From assembly GCF_020103755.1 (NCBI RefSeq), contig NZ_JAHSQD010000016.1:1-40483 (forward strand): a DNA stretch of 40,483 bases, given 5' to 3'. Each line of letters opens with the position of its first letter. The first letter of the stretch is position 1. The notes under the pieces are model-generated. The model worked only from the letters and a program-made list of their open reading frames with translations. It ran no database searches and was not told the DNA's origin. The stretch comes from Streptomyces sp. LS1784. GTDB lineage: Bacteria > Actinomycetota > Actinomycetes > Streptomycetales > Streptomycetaceae. The position numbers and the translations under genes are program-made. Shown here one piece after another: positions 22,784 to 30,158 of the stretch.

Positions 22784-23239
22784 TCACTGTGGCTGCTCCC
22801 AGCCGAGTGCCAGCCGGAGACGCTCGAACTCGTCGCGCGGGATCGACTGGGTCGGCACGTAGAGCAGTTGCGTGACCGTCCGGTGGGTTCCGGGATAGGT
22901 GCGGGACTGGTAGATCCGTAGCCGGGCGAAGACGACGGTCTGCTCGGGGTGGGTGAGGTCGAACAGCTGCTCCAGGTCGTGGGGCAGCGGGGTGCCGTCC
23001 TCGTCCACCAGCTCGGCGTGGCCTGTGGCCAGGGGCTGGTGGGCGGTGATTCCCGGGGTAGGCACATCGGGCTGGCTCGGCTCTGGTGCAGCCGTGCGGC
23101 TGGGCGGCGGGTCGAGCGGAGCGGCGGCCGACAGTTCGGCCGGCGGGGCCTCCTGTCCCTCGCCTCCTAGGCCAGCGGGCTCCTTCGCCACGGCCGCGGT
23201 TTCTGCGGCCGGCTTCGCGGTGGGCTTGCGGGCGGCCAT
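22784..23239 (-). CDS. Small phage protein following the major capsid gene, unknown role
   Basis: 151 residues. The ATG at 23239 overlaps the capsid stop (TGATG), indicating coupled translation. Residues 1-60 are Ala/Pro/Glu-rich and disordered-looking (MAARKPTAKPAAETAAVAKE). The C-terminal part is compact: HAELVDEDGTPLPHDLEQLF, QTVVFARLRIYQSRTYPGTH and a final helix with DEFERLRLALGWEQ. Such proteins occur after capsid genes in actinophages and may be head decoration or fibre-type proteins, but no specific family is recognised. It shares the layout of a disordered Ala/Lys/Pro part plus a small domain with the gene at 4372-4620. Confidence 0.6.
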   Translation of the reverse strand: MAARKPTAKPAAETAAVAKEPAGLGGEGQEAPPAELSAAAPLDPPPSRTAAPEPSQPDVPTPGITAHQPLATGHAELVDEDGTPLPHDLEQLFDLTHPEQTVVFARLRIYQSRTYPGTHRTVTQLLYVPTQSIPRDEFERLRLALGWEQPQ

Positions 23240-24555
23240 CAGCGCGCCTTGAAGGTGCCGTAAACAAAGGACTCGGGGCGGGGAACCTCGAGGCCGATGC
23301 GCTCGGAGCCGCGCATGGTGACGACGCCGCGTTCGAAGTTGTCGCGGTTCTCGGTGCTGACCTGGACGGAGACCTGCTCGCGGTCGTACAGGCGCGCGCC
23401 AAGGCCGAAGGAACCGACGAGGAACTTGCCCTGGTTGATCGCCATGGAGTCCACGACGCTGAGACGCCAGACAACCTTCTGTGCCCCGATCGCGACGTTC
23501 ACAGCAACCCTGTAGGCACCCTGGCCGTCGGTCTCCAGTTCCAGGTCCTCGAAGTCGAACGGGTGCAGGACGATCCCGGTCGGCGGGAAGTACGCGAGGA
23601 ACGCCCGGGTGGCGGCGCGGCGGATCGCGGCGGACTGCTTGTCCGGATCGGCCTGCGCGTAGGTCTGGACGCCGGCCGTGTTGACGATGCCGGTGATCTT
23701 CTCGTCGCCGCCGACGCCGTAGAGGATCTCGTTGTCCTCAGCCATCTTGACACCGTCGACGAGTTCGCTGTCGATGATGTCGCGCAGCCGCGGCTCGTCG
23801 GCGAGCGTGTTCTTGTGGATGGGGAGCGTGGTCGCGATCTCGGCGACCGGGTAGGTGACGGTCCTGAACGTCAGCTCGGACTGCGGGGCGCGCGCGTACA
23901 CCTCGACGGCGGCGCCGCCGCCGGGCGGCACCTCCATGGCCCGCTCGGGGACGATCGCCGCCGCGTTGGTGAAGCCGGTGACGCGCACCCCGTAGAGCAG
24001 GTTCGCGGTGGTGCTCTGGGAGGGGAACAGATCCCGGATTCGGCCGGGCCGCACCGCGCGCGGAACGATGTCCAGGTGCTCGGGGGTGCCGAAGCCGAGG
24101 ACACCGGCGGTACCAGCGCTCCGGCTGAACACGTCCTTGCGGCCGAGCTGGTCCAGGGCGCTGCCGTCGATGGTCACCACCTGGTCGAACGAACCGCGGA
24201 AGCCGGCGGCCTTGAGGCCCTTGAACTCGTCGCTGTCGAGGAACTGCTGGCCGAGCGACTTCACCTGGCTGGCGAGGTGGGCCGCGAGAGCGGCGTCCTG
24301 CGGGGCGAAGGGCTGCGAGGTGGGCTCGTTGAGGAAGGCGTGGACGGTCGCCACGCCCTCCAGGTCGGTGATCAGCTGCTTGATCTCCTGCGCCTCGCCG
24401 AGGACCTTGCGGAACGCGGCGGCCTTCTCGGCCGAGACGGTGACTCCGCCGTCCTCGACGGTGAAGGACGCGCTGATGGTGTCGAGTTCGGCGGCCTTGG
24501 CGCGCAGCGCGCCGTTCAGCTCCTTGAGTCGGGTCTTGTCGGTGGTGGTGGGCAC
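23239..24555 (-). CDS. Major capsid protein, HK97 fold
   Basis: 438 residues; GTG at 24555 with AAGGAG 9 nt upstream. A helical N-terminal scaffolding-like (delta) domain (about 5-110: RLKELNGALRAKAAELDTIS and KVLGEAQEIKQLITDLEG) is followed by the shell domain with VPRAVRPGRIRDLFPSQSTT, LYGVRVTGFTNAAAIVPERA, FRTVTYPVAEIATTLPIHKN, and EILYGVGGDEKITGIVNTAG, all familiar from HK97-type capsids. The C-terminus has SMAINQGKFLVGSFGLGARL and the conserved FERGVVTMRGSERIGLEV. The protease gene lies upstream as usual, but 3.3 kb of plus-strand and tRNA sequence now separates them. The shell assembles to enclose phage DNA. Confidence 0.93.
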   Translation of the reverse strand: MPTTTDKTRLKELNGALRAKAAELDTISASFTVEDGGVTVSAEKAAAFRKVLGEAQEIKQLITDLEGVATVHAFLNEPTSQPFAPQDAALAAHLASQVKSLGQQFLDSDEFKGLKAAGFRGSFDQVVTIDGSALDQLGRKDVFSRSAGTAGVLGFGTPEHLDIVPRAVRPGRIRDLFPSQSTTANLLYGVRVTGFTNAAAIVPERAMEVPPGGGAAVEVYARAPQSELTFRTVTYPVAEIATTLPIHKNTLADEPRLRDIIDSELVDGVKMAEDNEILYGVGGDEKITGIVNTAGVQTYAQADPDKQSAAIRRAATRAFLAYFPPTGIVLHPFDFEDLELETDGQGAYRVAVNVAIGAQKVVWRLSVVDSMAINQGKFLVGSFGLGARLYDREQVSVQVSTENRDNFERGVVTMRGSERIGLEVPRPESFVYGTFKAR

Positions 24556-24659
24556 GGTGTGGCGCTCCTTGGGATGGTGCCGGGCCACCCCGCCAGCGCG
24601 GGACGGAAGGGGTCCAGCCGTGCGACCGGTCAGCACCGGATCGCCACGACGATCGGCAC

Positions 24660-24689
24660 ACCGTAGGAAGACCTGATCGTTAGTGTCGC
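24660..24689 (-). promoter_or_regulatory. Late-type promoter motif, copy for major capsid protein
   Basis: Minus strand GCGACA, 18 bp, TACGGT; preceded by CTCGAC and followed by CTA in the spacer. The -10-like box ends 104 nt before the GTG at 24555, farther than in the other copies, leaving room for an untranslated leader. Confidence 0.55.
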
Positions 24690-24808
24690 GTCGAGGTTCA
24701 CGGCCGGGACCGGCACTGCGGCACGCGCCGCGCGATGCCTTCAAGTCGGCTTCTTACCAGGTCATTTGGCTACGCCCATGCCTATGGGGCGCGGGTGAGT
24801 GTGGTGCT

Positions 24809-24827
24809 GTCCGGCAGGGTGCCGGAC
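24809..24827. repeat. Short inverted repeat upstream of plus-strand accessory genes
   Basis: GTCCGGCA, 3 nt, TGCCGGAC: perfect 8-bp arms, 36 nt before the ATG at 24863. Possible operator or leader hairpin for the plus-strand genes; the rest of 24690-24862 shows no clear feature. Confidence 0.4.
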
Positions 24828-24862
24828 GGCCGGTCATCCGCCGGCCAGTGCACGGGAGACCC

Positions 24863-25165
24863 ATGTACCCCTTCCCCAAGCCCCAGCTACCGCCCCTGGA
24901 CGTCGCCTCGCGCCCGCCTGCCGACCTCGTCCACGAGGTGAAGCCGCTCCTGACCATCGAAGGAAGGGAACTGCGGGTCGTTCGGGCCGCCGCCGGGTGG
25001 GCGCTGCGGATCAGTACCTCCTCCACGGTCGAGCTGTACGGGTCGTCGGACACCTCCGCGCAGGCGGAGGAGTGGCTGCACCAGTACGCGGCATGGCGCC
25101 TGTGGCAACTGGCCCGGAGCCGCGGGCCCTGGGCTGCCTCGCCCAGGCTCCGGAGGGCTGGATGA
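24863..25165 (+). CDS. Small unknown protein, first gene of plus-strand accessory operon
   Basis: 100 residues; ATG at 24863 with GGGAG upstream. It starts with a Pro-rich segment (MYPFPKPQLPPLDVASRPPA), then a compact beta-alpha part (VHEVKPLLTIEGRELRVVRA, GWALRISTSSTVELYGSSDT) and a Trp-rich helix (AEEWLHQYAAWRLWQLARSR). The stop overlaps the next start (ATGA). No family recognised. It runs away from the capsid gene and is probably cargo. Confidence 0.55.
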   Translation: MYPFPKPQLPPLDVASRPPADLVHEVKPLLTIEGRELRVVRAAAGWALRISTSSTVELYGSSDTSAQAEEWLHQYAAWRLWQLARSRGPWAASPRLRRAG

Positions 25166-25671
25166 CCGCGCTGGCACGCACCGCCCTGCCCCCGGCCGTG
25201 CAGGTGCACCTCGGCGTGCAGGACGCCGAGGTTCACGCGGCCGCTCACCTGATCGCCCCGGCCTGGTGGTCGGCTGTGCACGACACCAGCCTGTCGCCGG
25301 GGGTCTGGGCGATCGAGACCCAGTTCTGGGTGCGGGAGGGCTACCGGGTGTTGGCGACGTGGGCCACTGCCGACCTGGGGACGATCACTCGGGACGCCTA
25401 CCGGAACCACGAGTTGGGGCGCGGAAACTACTCGGCGACGGACCTGGCGGAGCGGCTCGGCGTCTCGCACGCGGCGATCTCCGCCGCCGCGGCCGGGCGT
25501 GGATGGAATCCCACAATCAGCAGAGCAGTTGGTGTGCTGGCGAGCCGGTGAAGCTCTGGCCAGACGCCCGCCCGGGCGACCGCCGCCGATCCGGAGCTCG
25601 GCGAGACGCTCACCGACCTGGCCCGCGGGCCTGCGCGGTCCCGCTCGTCAGCGGCGCCTCCCAGCCCATGA
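25162..25671 (+). pseudogene. HTH-containing protein gene interrupted by an in-frame TGA
   Basis: ATG at 25162 overlaps the previous stop (ATGA). The frame encodes 129 residues to a TGA at 25549-25551, with a clear HTH near the end (NYSATDLAERLGVSHAAISA). The same frame then continues for 39 more codons of protein-like sequence (QTPARATAADPELGETLTDL, then ARGPARSRSS) to a TGA at 25669-25671 that overlaps the ATG of the next gene (ATGA). Since neighbouring genes here are joined by just such overlaps, the longer frame is probably the ancestral gene and the internal TGA a nonsense change. If it is not, the real gene simply ends at 25551. Confidence 0.5.
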
Positions 25672-25871
25672 GCCAGGCGCTCGCCCACTTCCTGAGGCTA
25701 CGCGGGCGCCGGGCGACGGCGGTGTACGGCGTCCAGGAGGGGCGCCCCGGGCCCCGGTACTGGGTGGAGACCTTCACGGCCCACGTGGACGTCCACGGCG
25801 CGGAAACTCCTCTCGCACCGGCCCCGGAGGTGACGAGTCATCGCCTGTCGAACTCCCGTCCGGCCAGATGA
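25668..25871 (+). CDS. Small unknown protein
   Basis: 67 residues from an ATG at 25668 that overlaps the end of the extended HTH frame. MSQALAHFLRLRGRRATAVY and VQEGRPGPRYWVETFTAHVD suggest one helix and a beta pair, ending in a disordered tail. No family recognised. Translation probably depends on coupling to the upstream frame; if that frame now stops at 25551, expression may be reduced. A gap of 124 nt with GGAGGA just before 25996 separates it from the synthetase-like gene. Confidence 0.45.
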   Translation: MSQALAHFLRLRGRRATAVYGVQEGRPGPRYWVETFTAHVDVHGAETPLAPAPEVTSHRLSNSRPAR

Positions 25872-25995
25872 CGTTAGGGCAGACCGGGCTGCTCGCTCGC
25901 GTACCATGCGGGCCAGCGGCCCGGCCCGCCGGCACCGACCGAACCGCCGCCCGTCCGCCGTCACGGCGAGAACACACCGCACCCGGAGGACCCCC

Positions 25996-27642
25996 GTGCT
26001 CAAACCCAGCGAGATCAATGCGCTCTTCGACCCGGACCTGCCCGGGCCGTCCTTCTGGGAGCAGCAGTACCCCGCCCGCCAGCTGCCTGTTGGCGCGGAG
26101 GTCACCCGGTTCTGCCCCAGCCCCACCGGCCACGCGCACATCGGTGGCATCCACGTCGCCGCGATCGACGCGGCCATCGCCCGCCAGAGCGGCGGCGTGT
26201 ACTTCGTGCGCATCGAGGACACCGACCAGGCCCGCGAAGTCGAAGGCGCCGTCGACCGCTTCGACCGCGCCTTCCGCCACTTCGGCGTCGCCTCCGACGA
26301 GACCGACTCCACCGGCCTCTACGGGCCCTACACCCAGTCCCGGCGCGCCCGCATCTACCAGACCTACGTCCGCGAGCTGATGCGCCAGGGCCGGGCCTAC
26401 CCGTGCTTCGCCACGAAGGACGATCTCGAGGCCCTGCGCGCCGACCAGCTCGCCAAGAAGGTGCCCAGCGGATACTACGGCGAGTGAGCGCCGTGGCGTG
26501 ATGCCGTCGACGACGCGGTCCGTGAACGGCTCGCCGCCGGTGTCCCGTACGTCGTGCGGTTCCGCTCTCCGGGCACCGACGCGGGACGCACCACCTTCCA
26601 CGACCTGATCCGCGGCACGATCGAGATGGACGACAACCGCGCCGACACCGTCATCCTCAAGACCTCCGACAGCCCGCTGCGCCTGCCCACCTACCACCTC
26701 GCCCACGCCGTCGACGACCATCTGATGGGCGTCACCATCGTGATCCGCGGCGACGAATGGCTCTCCTCCGTCCCCGTCCACCACCAGCTCTTCGACGCCC
26801 TCGGTTTCCCTCGCATCCCCTACGCCCACATCGCCCCCCTGATGAAGCAGGAGGGCAAGACGCGCCGCAAGCTCTCCAAGCGCAAGGACCCCGAAGCAGA
26901 CGTCGAGTACTACTCCCAGGCCGGCTACCCGACCGAGGCCGTCCTGTACTACCTGCGCGGCCTGGCCAACGGCCGGCTCGCCGAGATGCCCGTCGGCGAG
27001 GCCCTGCGCGAGCCCCTGCGCCTGGAGGAGTGCGGGGTGACTGGCGCGCTGATCAACCTCGCGAAGCTGGAGGACATCTGCGCCGACCACGTCGCCGCCC
27101 TGCCCGGCGCCACCATCCTGGAGCGCGTCAAGGAGTGGGCCAAGGCGTACGACGTGCCGCTCGCCGAGGTGTTGGAGACCGACGAGGACCTGGCGCTGCG
27201 GGCCCTCGCGGTGGAGCGCGACGGATTCGACAACCCGCGCAAGGACCTCCGCATGTGGAGCAACTTCCGCACCCACTACGGCTTCTTCTTCCAGCAGCTC
27301 TTCTCCACCGTCACCGATCCCGCCGATCCGCGGTTCGGCGGCCTGGCCCCGGACGTGGTCCAGGAACTCGGCCGGCGCCTGTTCGACCGCTACCAGCCCA
27401 TCGAGGACGGTGACGGCTGGTTTGACCAGATCCGCGCCGTCGCCGCCGAGCTGAACTTCGCCGACAGCGCGAGGACTTACAAGCAGAACCCTGGCCTGCA
27501 CCCGGGCTCCATCAAGGAGGCGGCCCAGGCCATTCGCGTACTGCTCACCGGATCGACCCGGAGCCCCGCTCTGCACCTGGTGGCGGCGACGCTCGGAGAG
27601 GCCGAGGTACGACGGCGCCTGGACGCCGTGCGGACGGCCTGA
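25996..27642 (+). pseudogene. Glutamyl-tRNA synthetase-like gene with in-frame TGA at codon 164
   Basis: GTG at 25996 with GGAGGA 5 nt upstream. The first 163 codons contain the class I signature FCPSPTGHAHIGG (about 39-51) and FVRIEDTDQAREVEGAVDRF. After a TGA at 26485-26487 the same frame continues without a stop to 27642 with VRFRSPGTDAGRTTFHDLIR, IVIRGDEWLSSVPVHHQLF, and KLSKRKDP (about 292-299, the KMSKS-type loop). The whole frame (548 codons) covers catalytic and anticodon-binding parts of a glutamyl/glutaminyl-type synthetase. The context E-stop-A-P-W-R-D suggests a Trp codon (TGG) changed to TGA. So this is a recent pseudogene, a sequencing error, or a read-through gene. It is clearly not phage structural, and would be an extra synthetase copy. 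Confidence 0.8.
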
Positions 27643-27654
27643 CCACGGGCTGGG

Positions 27655-27699
27655 ACGCCGAAGGGGCGGACACACATCGTGTGTCCGCCCCTTCGGCGT
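27655..27699. terminator. 21-bp perfect hairpin between synthetase-like gene and tRNA gene
   Basis: Arms 27655-27675 and 27679-27699 (ACGCCGAAGGGGCGGACACAC and its complement, loop ATC) pair without mismatch. It lies between convergent genes, 13 nt after the plus-strand stop and 4 nt beyond the 3' end of the minus-strand tRNA, so it can terminate both. Confidence 0.8.
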
Positions 27700-27702
27700 A
27701 CG

Positions 27703-27779
27703 TGGTAGCGGGGACAGGATTTGAACCTGCGACCTCTGGGTTATGAGCCCAGCGAGCTACCGAGCTGCTCCACCCCGCG
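27703..27779 (-). tRNA. Initiator tRNA-fMet (CAT anticodon)
   Basis: 77 nt including an encoded CCA. Acceptor arms CGCGGGG and CCCCGC leave the first pair as C1-U72, unpaired as in bacterial initiators. The anticodon stem has three consecutive G-C pairs (CTGGG, loop CTCATAA, CCCAG), the second initiator hallmark. The T loop GTTCGAATC is intact. An initiator tRNA is rarely found on phages or plasmids, so this is either a cargo copy or a sign of chromosomal origin. Confidence 0.95.
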
Positions 27780-27828
27780 TCGGTAGGCCCGACTCTACGG
27801 CACAAGCGGGTGATCACAAACCCGATGG

Positions 27829-28968
27829 TCAGCTGGTGGTCCGCGCGTCCGCGAACAGGGCGAGGGCCGCGCTGATCTCGCCCGGTTCGATCACCGCCGT
27901 GGCCAGAGCCTTGCCCTCATCAGCCGGCGGCTCGGGCGGCTGCCAGTCGATGCCGGCCGCTGTGAGCACGGCGACCAGGTGCTGCACGGCGGAGGCCAGG
28001 CGGTCGGCGTTCTCGCCGGAGAGGACCCGCCCTGCCTTGTGCTGGAGGGCCGCGAGGGTCTTCATCTGGGAGGCGACCCGTTCGACGTCGGGTGCCAGGG
28101 CGGCCAGTGCCGCGTCGGAACCGGTTCCTTCGACGTCGAGGACCAGGCGCACGGGGCTGGGCTGGCCGACGGTCGGAACGCCGTCGCCGGAGAGCGTGTA
28201 CGGGACCTCCCAGCTGCTGGAGCCGAAGCCGTCCTCGGTGTACCTCCAGATGGTCGCGATGACCCGGTCCGGGTAGGTGCCGATGATCTCCACCGTGCCG
28301 AACTCGAGGCGGTCGTCTTCGGTGGGGCGCAGGCGTTGCTCCACGGCGGAGGCGATGGCGCCGATCCGCTCCTCCAGCGTGCCGGCCAGCGGTGCCAGTT
28401 CCACCTGGGTGTCGCCCAGGACCCCGCGGGCCTTGTGCTGCTTGAGGTCGAGGGTTGAGGTGTAGGGGTTCGCGCCGAACAGCACCGGGCTGTACTCGTA
28501 CAGGTCGAGGTCGGTGATGCGGCGAACCCCTTTGGAGCGTTTGGCCGTTCGGACCTGGTAGCCGATCGACCACTGCACCTGGTCGCCGAAGAACAGCAGG
28601 TTGGCGTACATGTCCTTCCCGGCCTGGGTGGCCAGGTTGCAGCGGCCCTTGACGAGGAGCGCGCCGGCCTCGGCGGGCCAGGGCTGGCCGTTCGGCAGGG
28701 CGGCGGGCAGTCGGTCGTCGCCGGGCAGCAGCTCCTCGGTGTGTTCGGTGCGGGCGGTCCACACGTTCCAGTCGTGCGACCACACGCCCTTCGGCGTGAT
28801 CTCCGCGAGGGTGCGGGCGTAGGCGCCGGGCTCGATCACGTCGCCGTCGTGGTCGCGCAGCCCGGTGATCGACACGAGCGTGGTGAAGGTGCCCTGGTCG
28901 TCGTCGGTCTCCAGCACGCCGAGCATCGCCTGCTTGTGGTCCAGCGTGCTGCTGGGGGTCGGTGCCAC
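27829..28968 (-). CDS. Prohead protease, HK97/U35 family, with long C-terminal extension
   Basis: 379 residues; GTG at 28968. The protease domain occupies the N-terminal ~170: strands with TFTTLVSITGLRDHDGDVIE, the catalytic His in KGVWSHDW (His65) and catalytic Ser in VQWSIGYQ (Ser134), and DLYEYSPVLFGANPYTSTLD near its end. Residues about 185-379 form an acidic extension with repeated helices (ERIGAIASAVEQRLRPTEDD, VERVASQMKTLAALQHKAGR), probably acting as scaffolding for the capsid. It cleaves capsid and scaffold during maturation. Its promoter-like motif is weak but correctly spaced (36 nt). The gene ends just before the tRNA. Confidence 0.9.
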   Translation of the reverse strand: MAPTPSSTLDHKQAMLGVLETDDDQGTFTTLVSITGLRDHDGDVIEPGAYARTLAEITPKGVWSHDWNVWTARTEHTEELLPGDDRLPAALPNGQPWPAEAGALLVKGRCNLATQAGKDMYANLLFFGDQVQWSIGYQVRTAKRSKGVRRITDLDLYEYSPVLFGANPYTSTLDLKQHKARGVLGDTQVELAPLAGTLEERIGAIASAVEQRLRPTEDDRLEFGTVEIIGTYPDRVIATIWRYTEDGFGSSSWEVPYTLSGDGVPTVGQPSPVRLVLDVEGTGSDAALAALAPDVERVASQMKTLAALQHKAGRVLSGENADRLASAVQHLVAVLTAAGIDWQPPEPPADEGKALATAVIEPGEISAALALFADARTTS

Positions 28969-29003
28969 CGTCTCGCTCCCGGTTCGCTGGGTTGGTGGCG
29001 GTC

Positions 29004-29033
29004 ACGGTAGGCGGACGGCGGGCTTGGGTCTCG
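29004..29033 (-). promoter_or_regulatory. Weak late-type promoter motif, protease copy
   Basis: TACCGT at the -10 position with an 18-bp spacer to CGAGAC, a poor match at the -35 side. The -10-like box ends 36 nt before the GTG at 28968, in line with the better copies. Confidence 0.35.
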
Positions 29034-29035
29034 TT

Positions 29036-30073
29036 CTACTCGTCGTACCAGTTGTCGTCGCCGGTCTCGGCGTAGACCTGCTGGACGTGCCAGTCGCCGG
29101 GGCCGGCGAGGATGACGATCTCGGACTCGTCCAGGCAGCCAATGCCGGTCCCCGGGACGGCCAGGATGCGGGTGACGGGCACGTCGCCGCTGATCGTGTA
29201 GCCGACGTGGACCTCGCCGCCGTGCGTGGCGAACGCGGTGGCGACGTGTTCTTCGGTGGTGAAGGACGACAGCGGGCGCAGGGGCAGGTCCGTGACCGTG
29301 CCCTGGCCGTCGATCTCGCTGACGTGGGTGTCGTCGTAGCCGCCGGTGAAGCCGCGGTGGACGGTGACGTGGGTGACGCCGAGGTCGGCGAAGTGCGCCT
29401 GGGTGTTCTCCCACATGGCGGTGAGGAAGGCGTGCAGCACGGGGCCGTCTTCGGCCAGGGCCTGGGCGGTTTCGGCGTCGAGGTCGGCGTCCCCGTGCTC
29501 CCAGGCCATGGTGTCGGTGAGGTTGAAGGTCCGGCCGGCGGCCTCCTGGAGGGCGAGGGCGTTCGCGTCGTGGTCGTTGGAGGTCGCCGCCCACCCGGCG
29601 ACGAGGTGGGAGACGGCCTCGGCGCGGGCGAAGTCCCGGTACTCCTCGGCGCCCATCCTCACGTAGCCCCAGGGCTCGCGGCGGGCGCCGCTGTCGAGGT
29701 CGGCTTGGTCGACGTAGTCGGCGTAGCCGTTGGCCCCGGACTCCGGCCGGTACGCGGCGAGGTCTCCGGAACGGACCCGGGCGAGGCGGTCGCGCTGACG
29801 GTCGGACAGCAGCTGCTCGTCGGGGACGTCGCTCATCTTCTTGGCGAGCGAGTCGCACATGGCGGCCTTGAGCTTCGCGGGGGACCTCCCCCGTTTCCCG
29901 AGCAGGTCTCCCTGGCTCACCGCGTGGTCGTCGGCGAGGGTGCCCGGGAGGCCAGCTCGGCTGGCGCCCGGGTGGTGGGCGAAGCGGCCTTGGAGGTCAC
30001 GCGCGTGCCGGGCCTCGTCCCAGAGCCGGTTCTTGCGGCGCAGCCGCAGGGTGACGGTGGGGAAGGCGTGCAC
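29036..30073 (-). CDS. ADP-ribosyltransferase-like phage head-module toxin, copy 2
   Basis: 345 residues from the GTG at 30073 (GAAGG upstream), chosen because the promoter-like motif ends 40 nt upstream of it. The N-terminus has LRLRRKNRLWDEARHARDLQ then GRFAHHPG, the RDxxGRFA-type lead also seen in its neighbour. The C-terminal third carries the R-S-E pattern of arginine-type mono-ADP-ribosyltransferases: HRGFTGG (Arg240), PLSSFTTEEHVATAF (Ser269-Ser270), and LDESEIVIL (Glu316, Glu318 forming ExE). Position between portal and protease suggests packaging into heads with injection into the next host, as for T4 Alt and MuF-linked toxins. No immunity gene is evident. A host-modifying role is inferred. 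Confidence 0.7.
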   Translation of the reverse strand: MHAFPTVTLRLRRKNRLWDEARHARDLQGRFAHHPGASRAGLPGTLADDHAVSQGDLLGKRGRSPAKLKAAMCDSLAKKMSDVPDEQLLSDRQRDRLARVRSGDLAAYRPESGANGYADYVDQADLDSGARREPWGYVRMGAEEYRDFARAEAVSHLVAGWAATSNDHDANALALQEAAGRTFNLTDTMAWEHGDADLDAETAQALAEDGPVLHAFLTAMWENTQAHFADLGVTHVTVHRGFTGGYDDTHVSEIDGQGTVTDLPLRPLSSFTTEEHVATAFATHGGEVHVGYTISGDVPVTRILAVPGTGIGCLDESEIVILAGPGDWHVQQVYAETGDDNWYDE

Positions 30074-30112
30074 CGCACCACACCGCCTTCTGCTGGGGAT
30101 CAGGACGGCGGC

Positions 30113-30142
30113 AGCGTGGCACCGGACCGGGGGTGGTGTCGC
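30113..30142 (-). promoter_or_regulatory. Late-type promoter motif, ADP-ribosyltransferase copy 2
   Basis: CTCGGC, then GCGACA, 18 bp, CACGCT; the -10-like box ends 40 nt before the GTG at 30073. The -35 half is identical to the terminase copy. Confidence 0.5.
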
Positions 30143-30158
30143 GCCGAGCGGTACGGGG

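Noticed and set aside
26485..26487. Genome-wide recoding of TGA
   Set aside because: Many genes here end normally at TGA, often in ATGA or GTGA overlaps; only two internal TGA codons are suspected, so general recoding is unlikely.
27703..27779. tRNA-fMet as a proven attachment site
   Set aside because: No duplicated tRNA 3' end or integrase gene is visible in the window.
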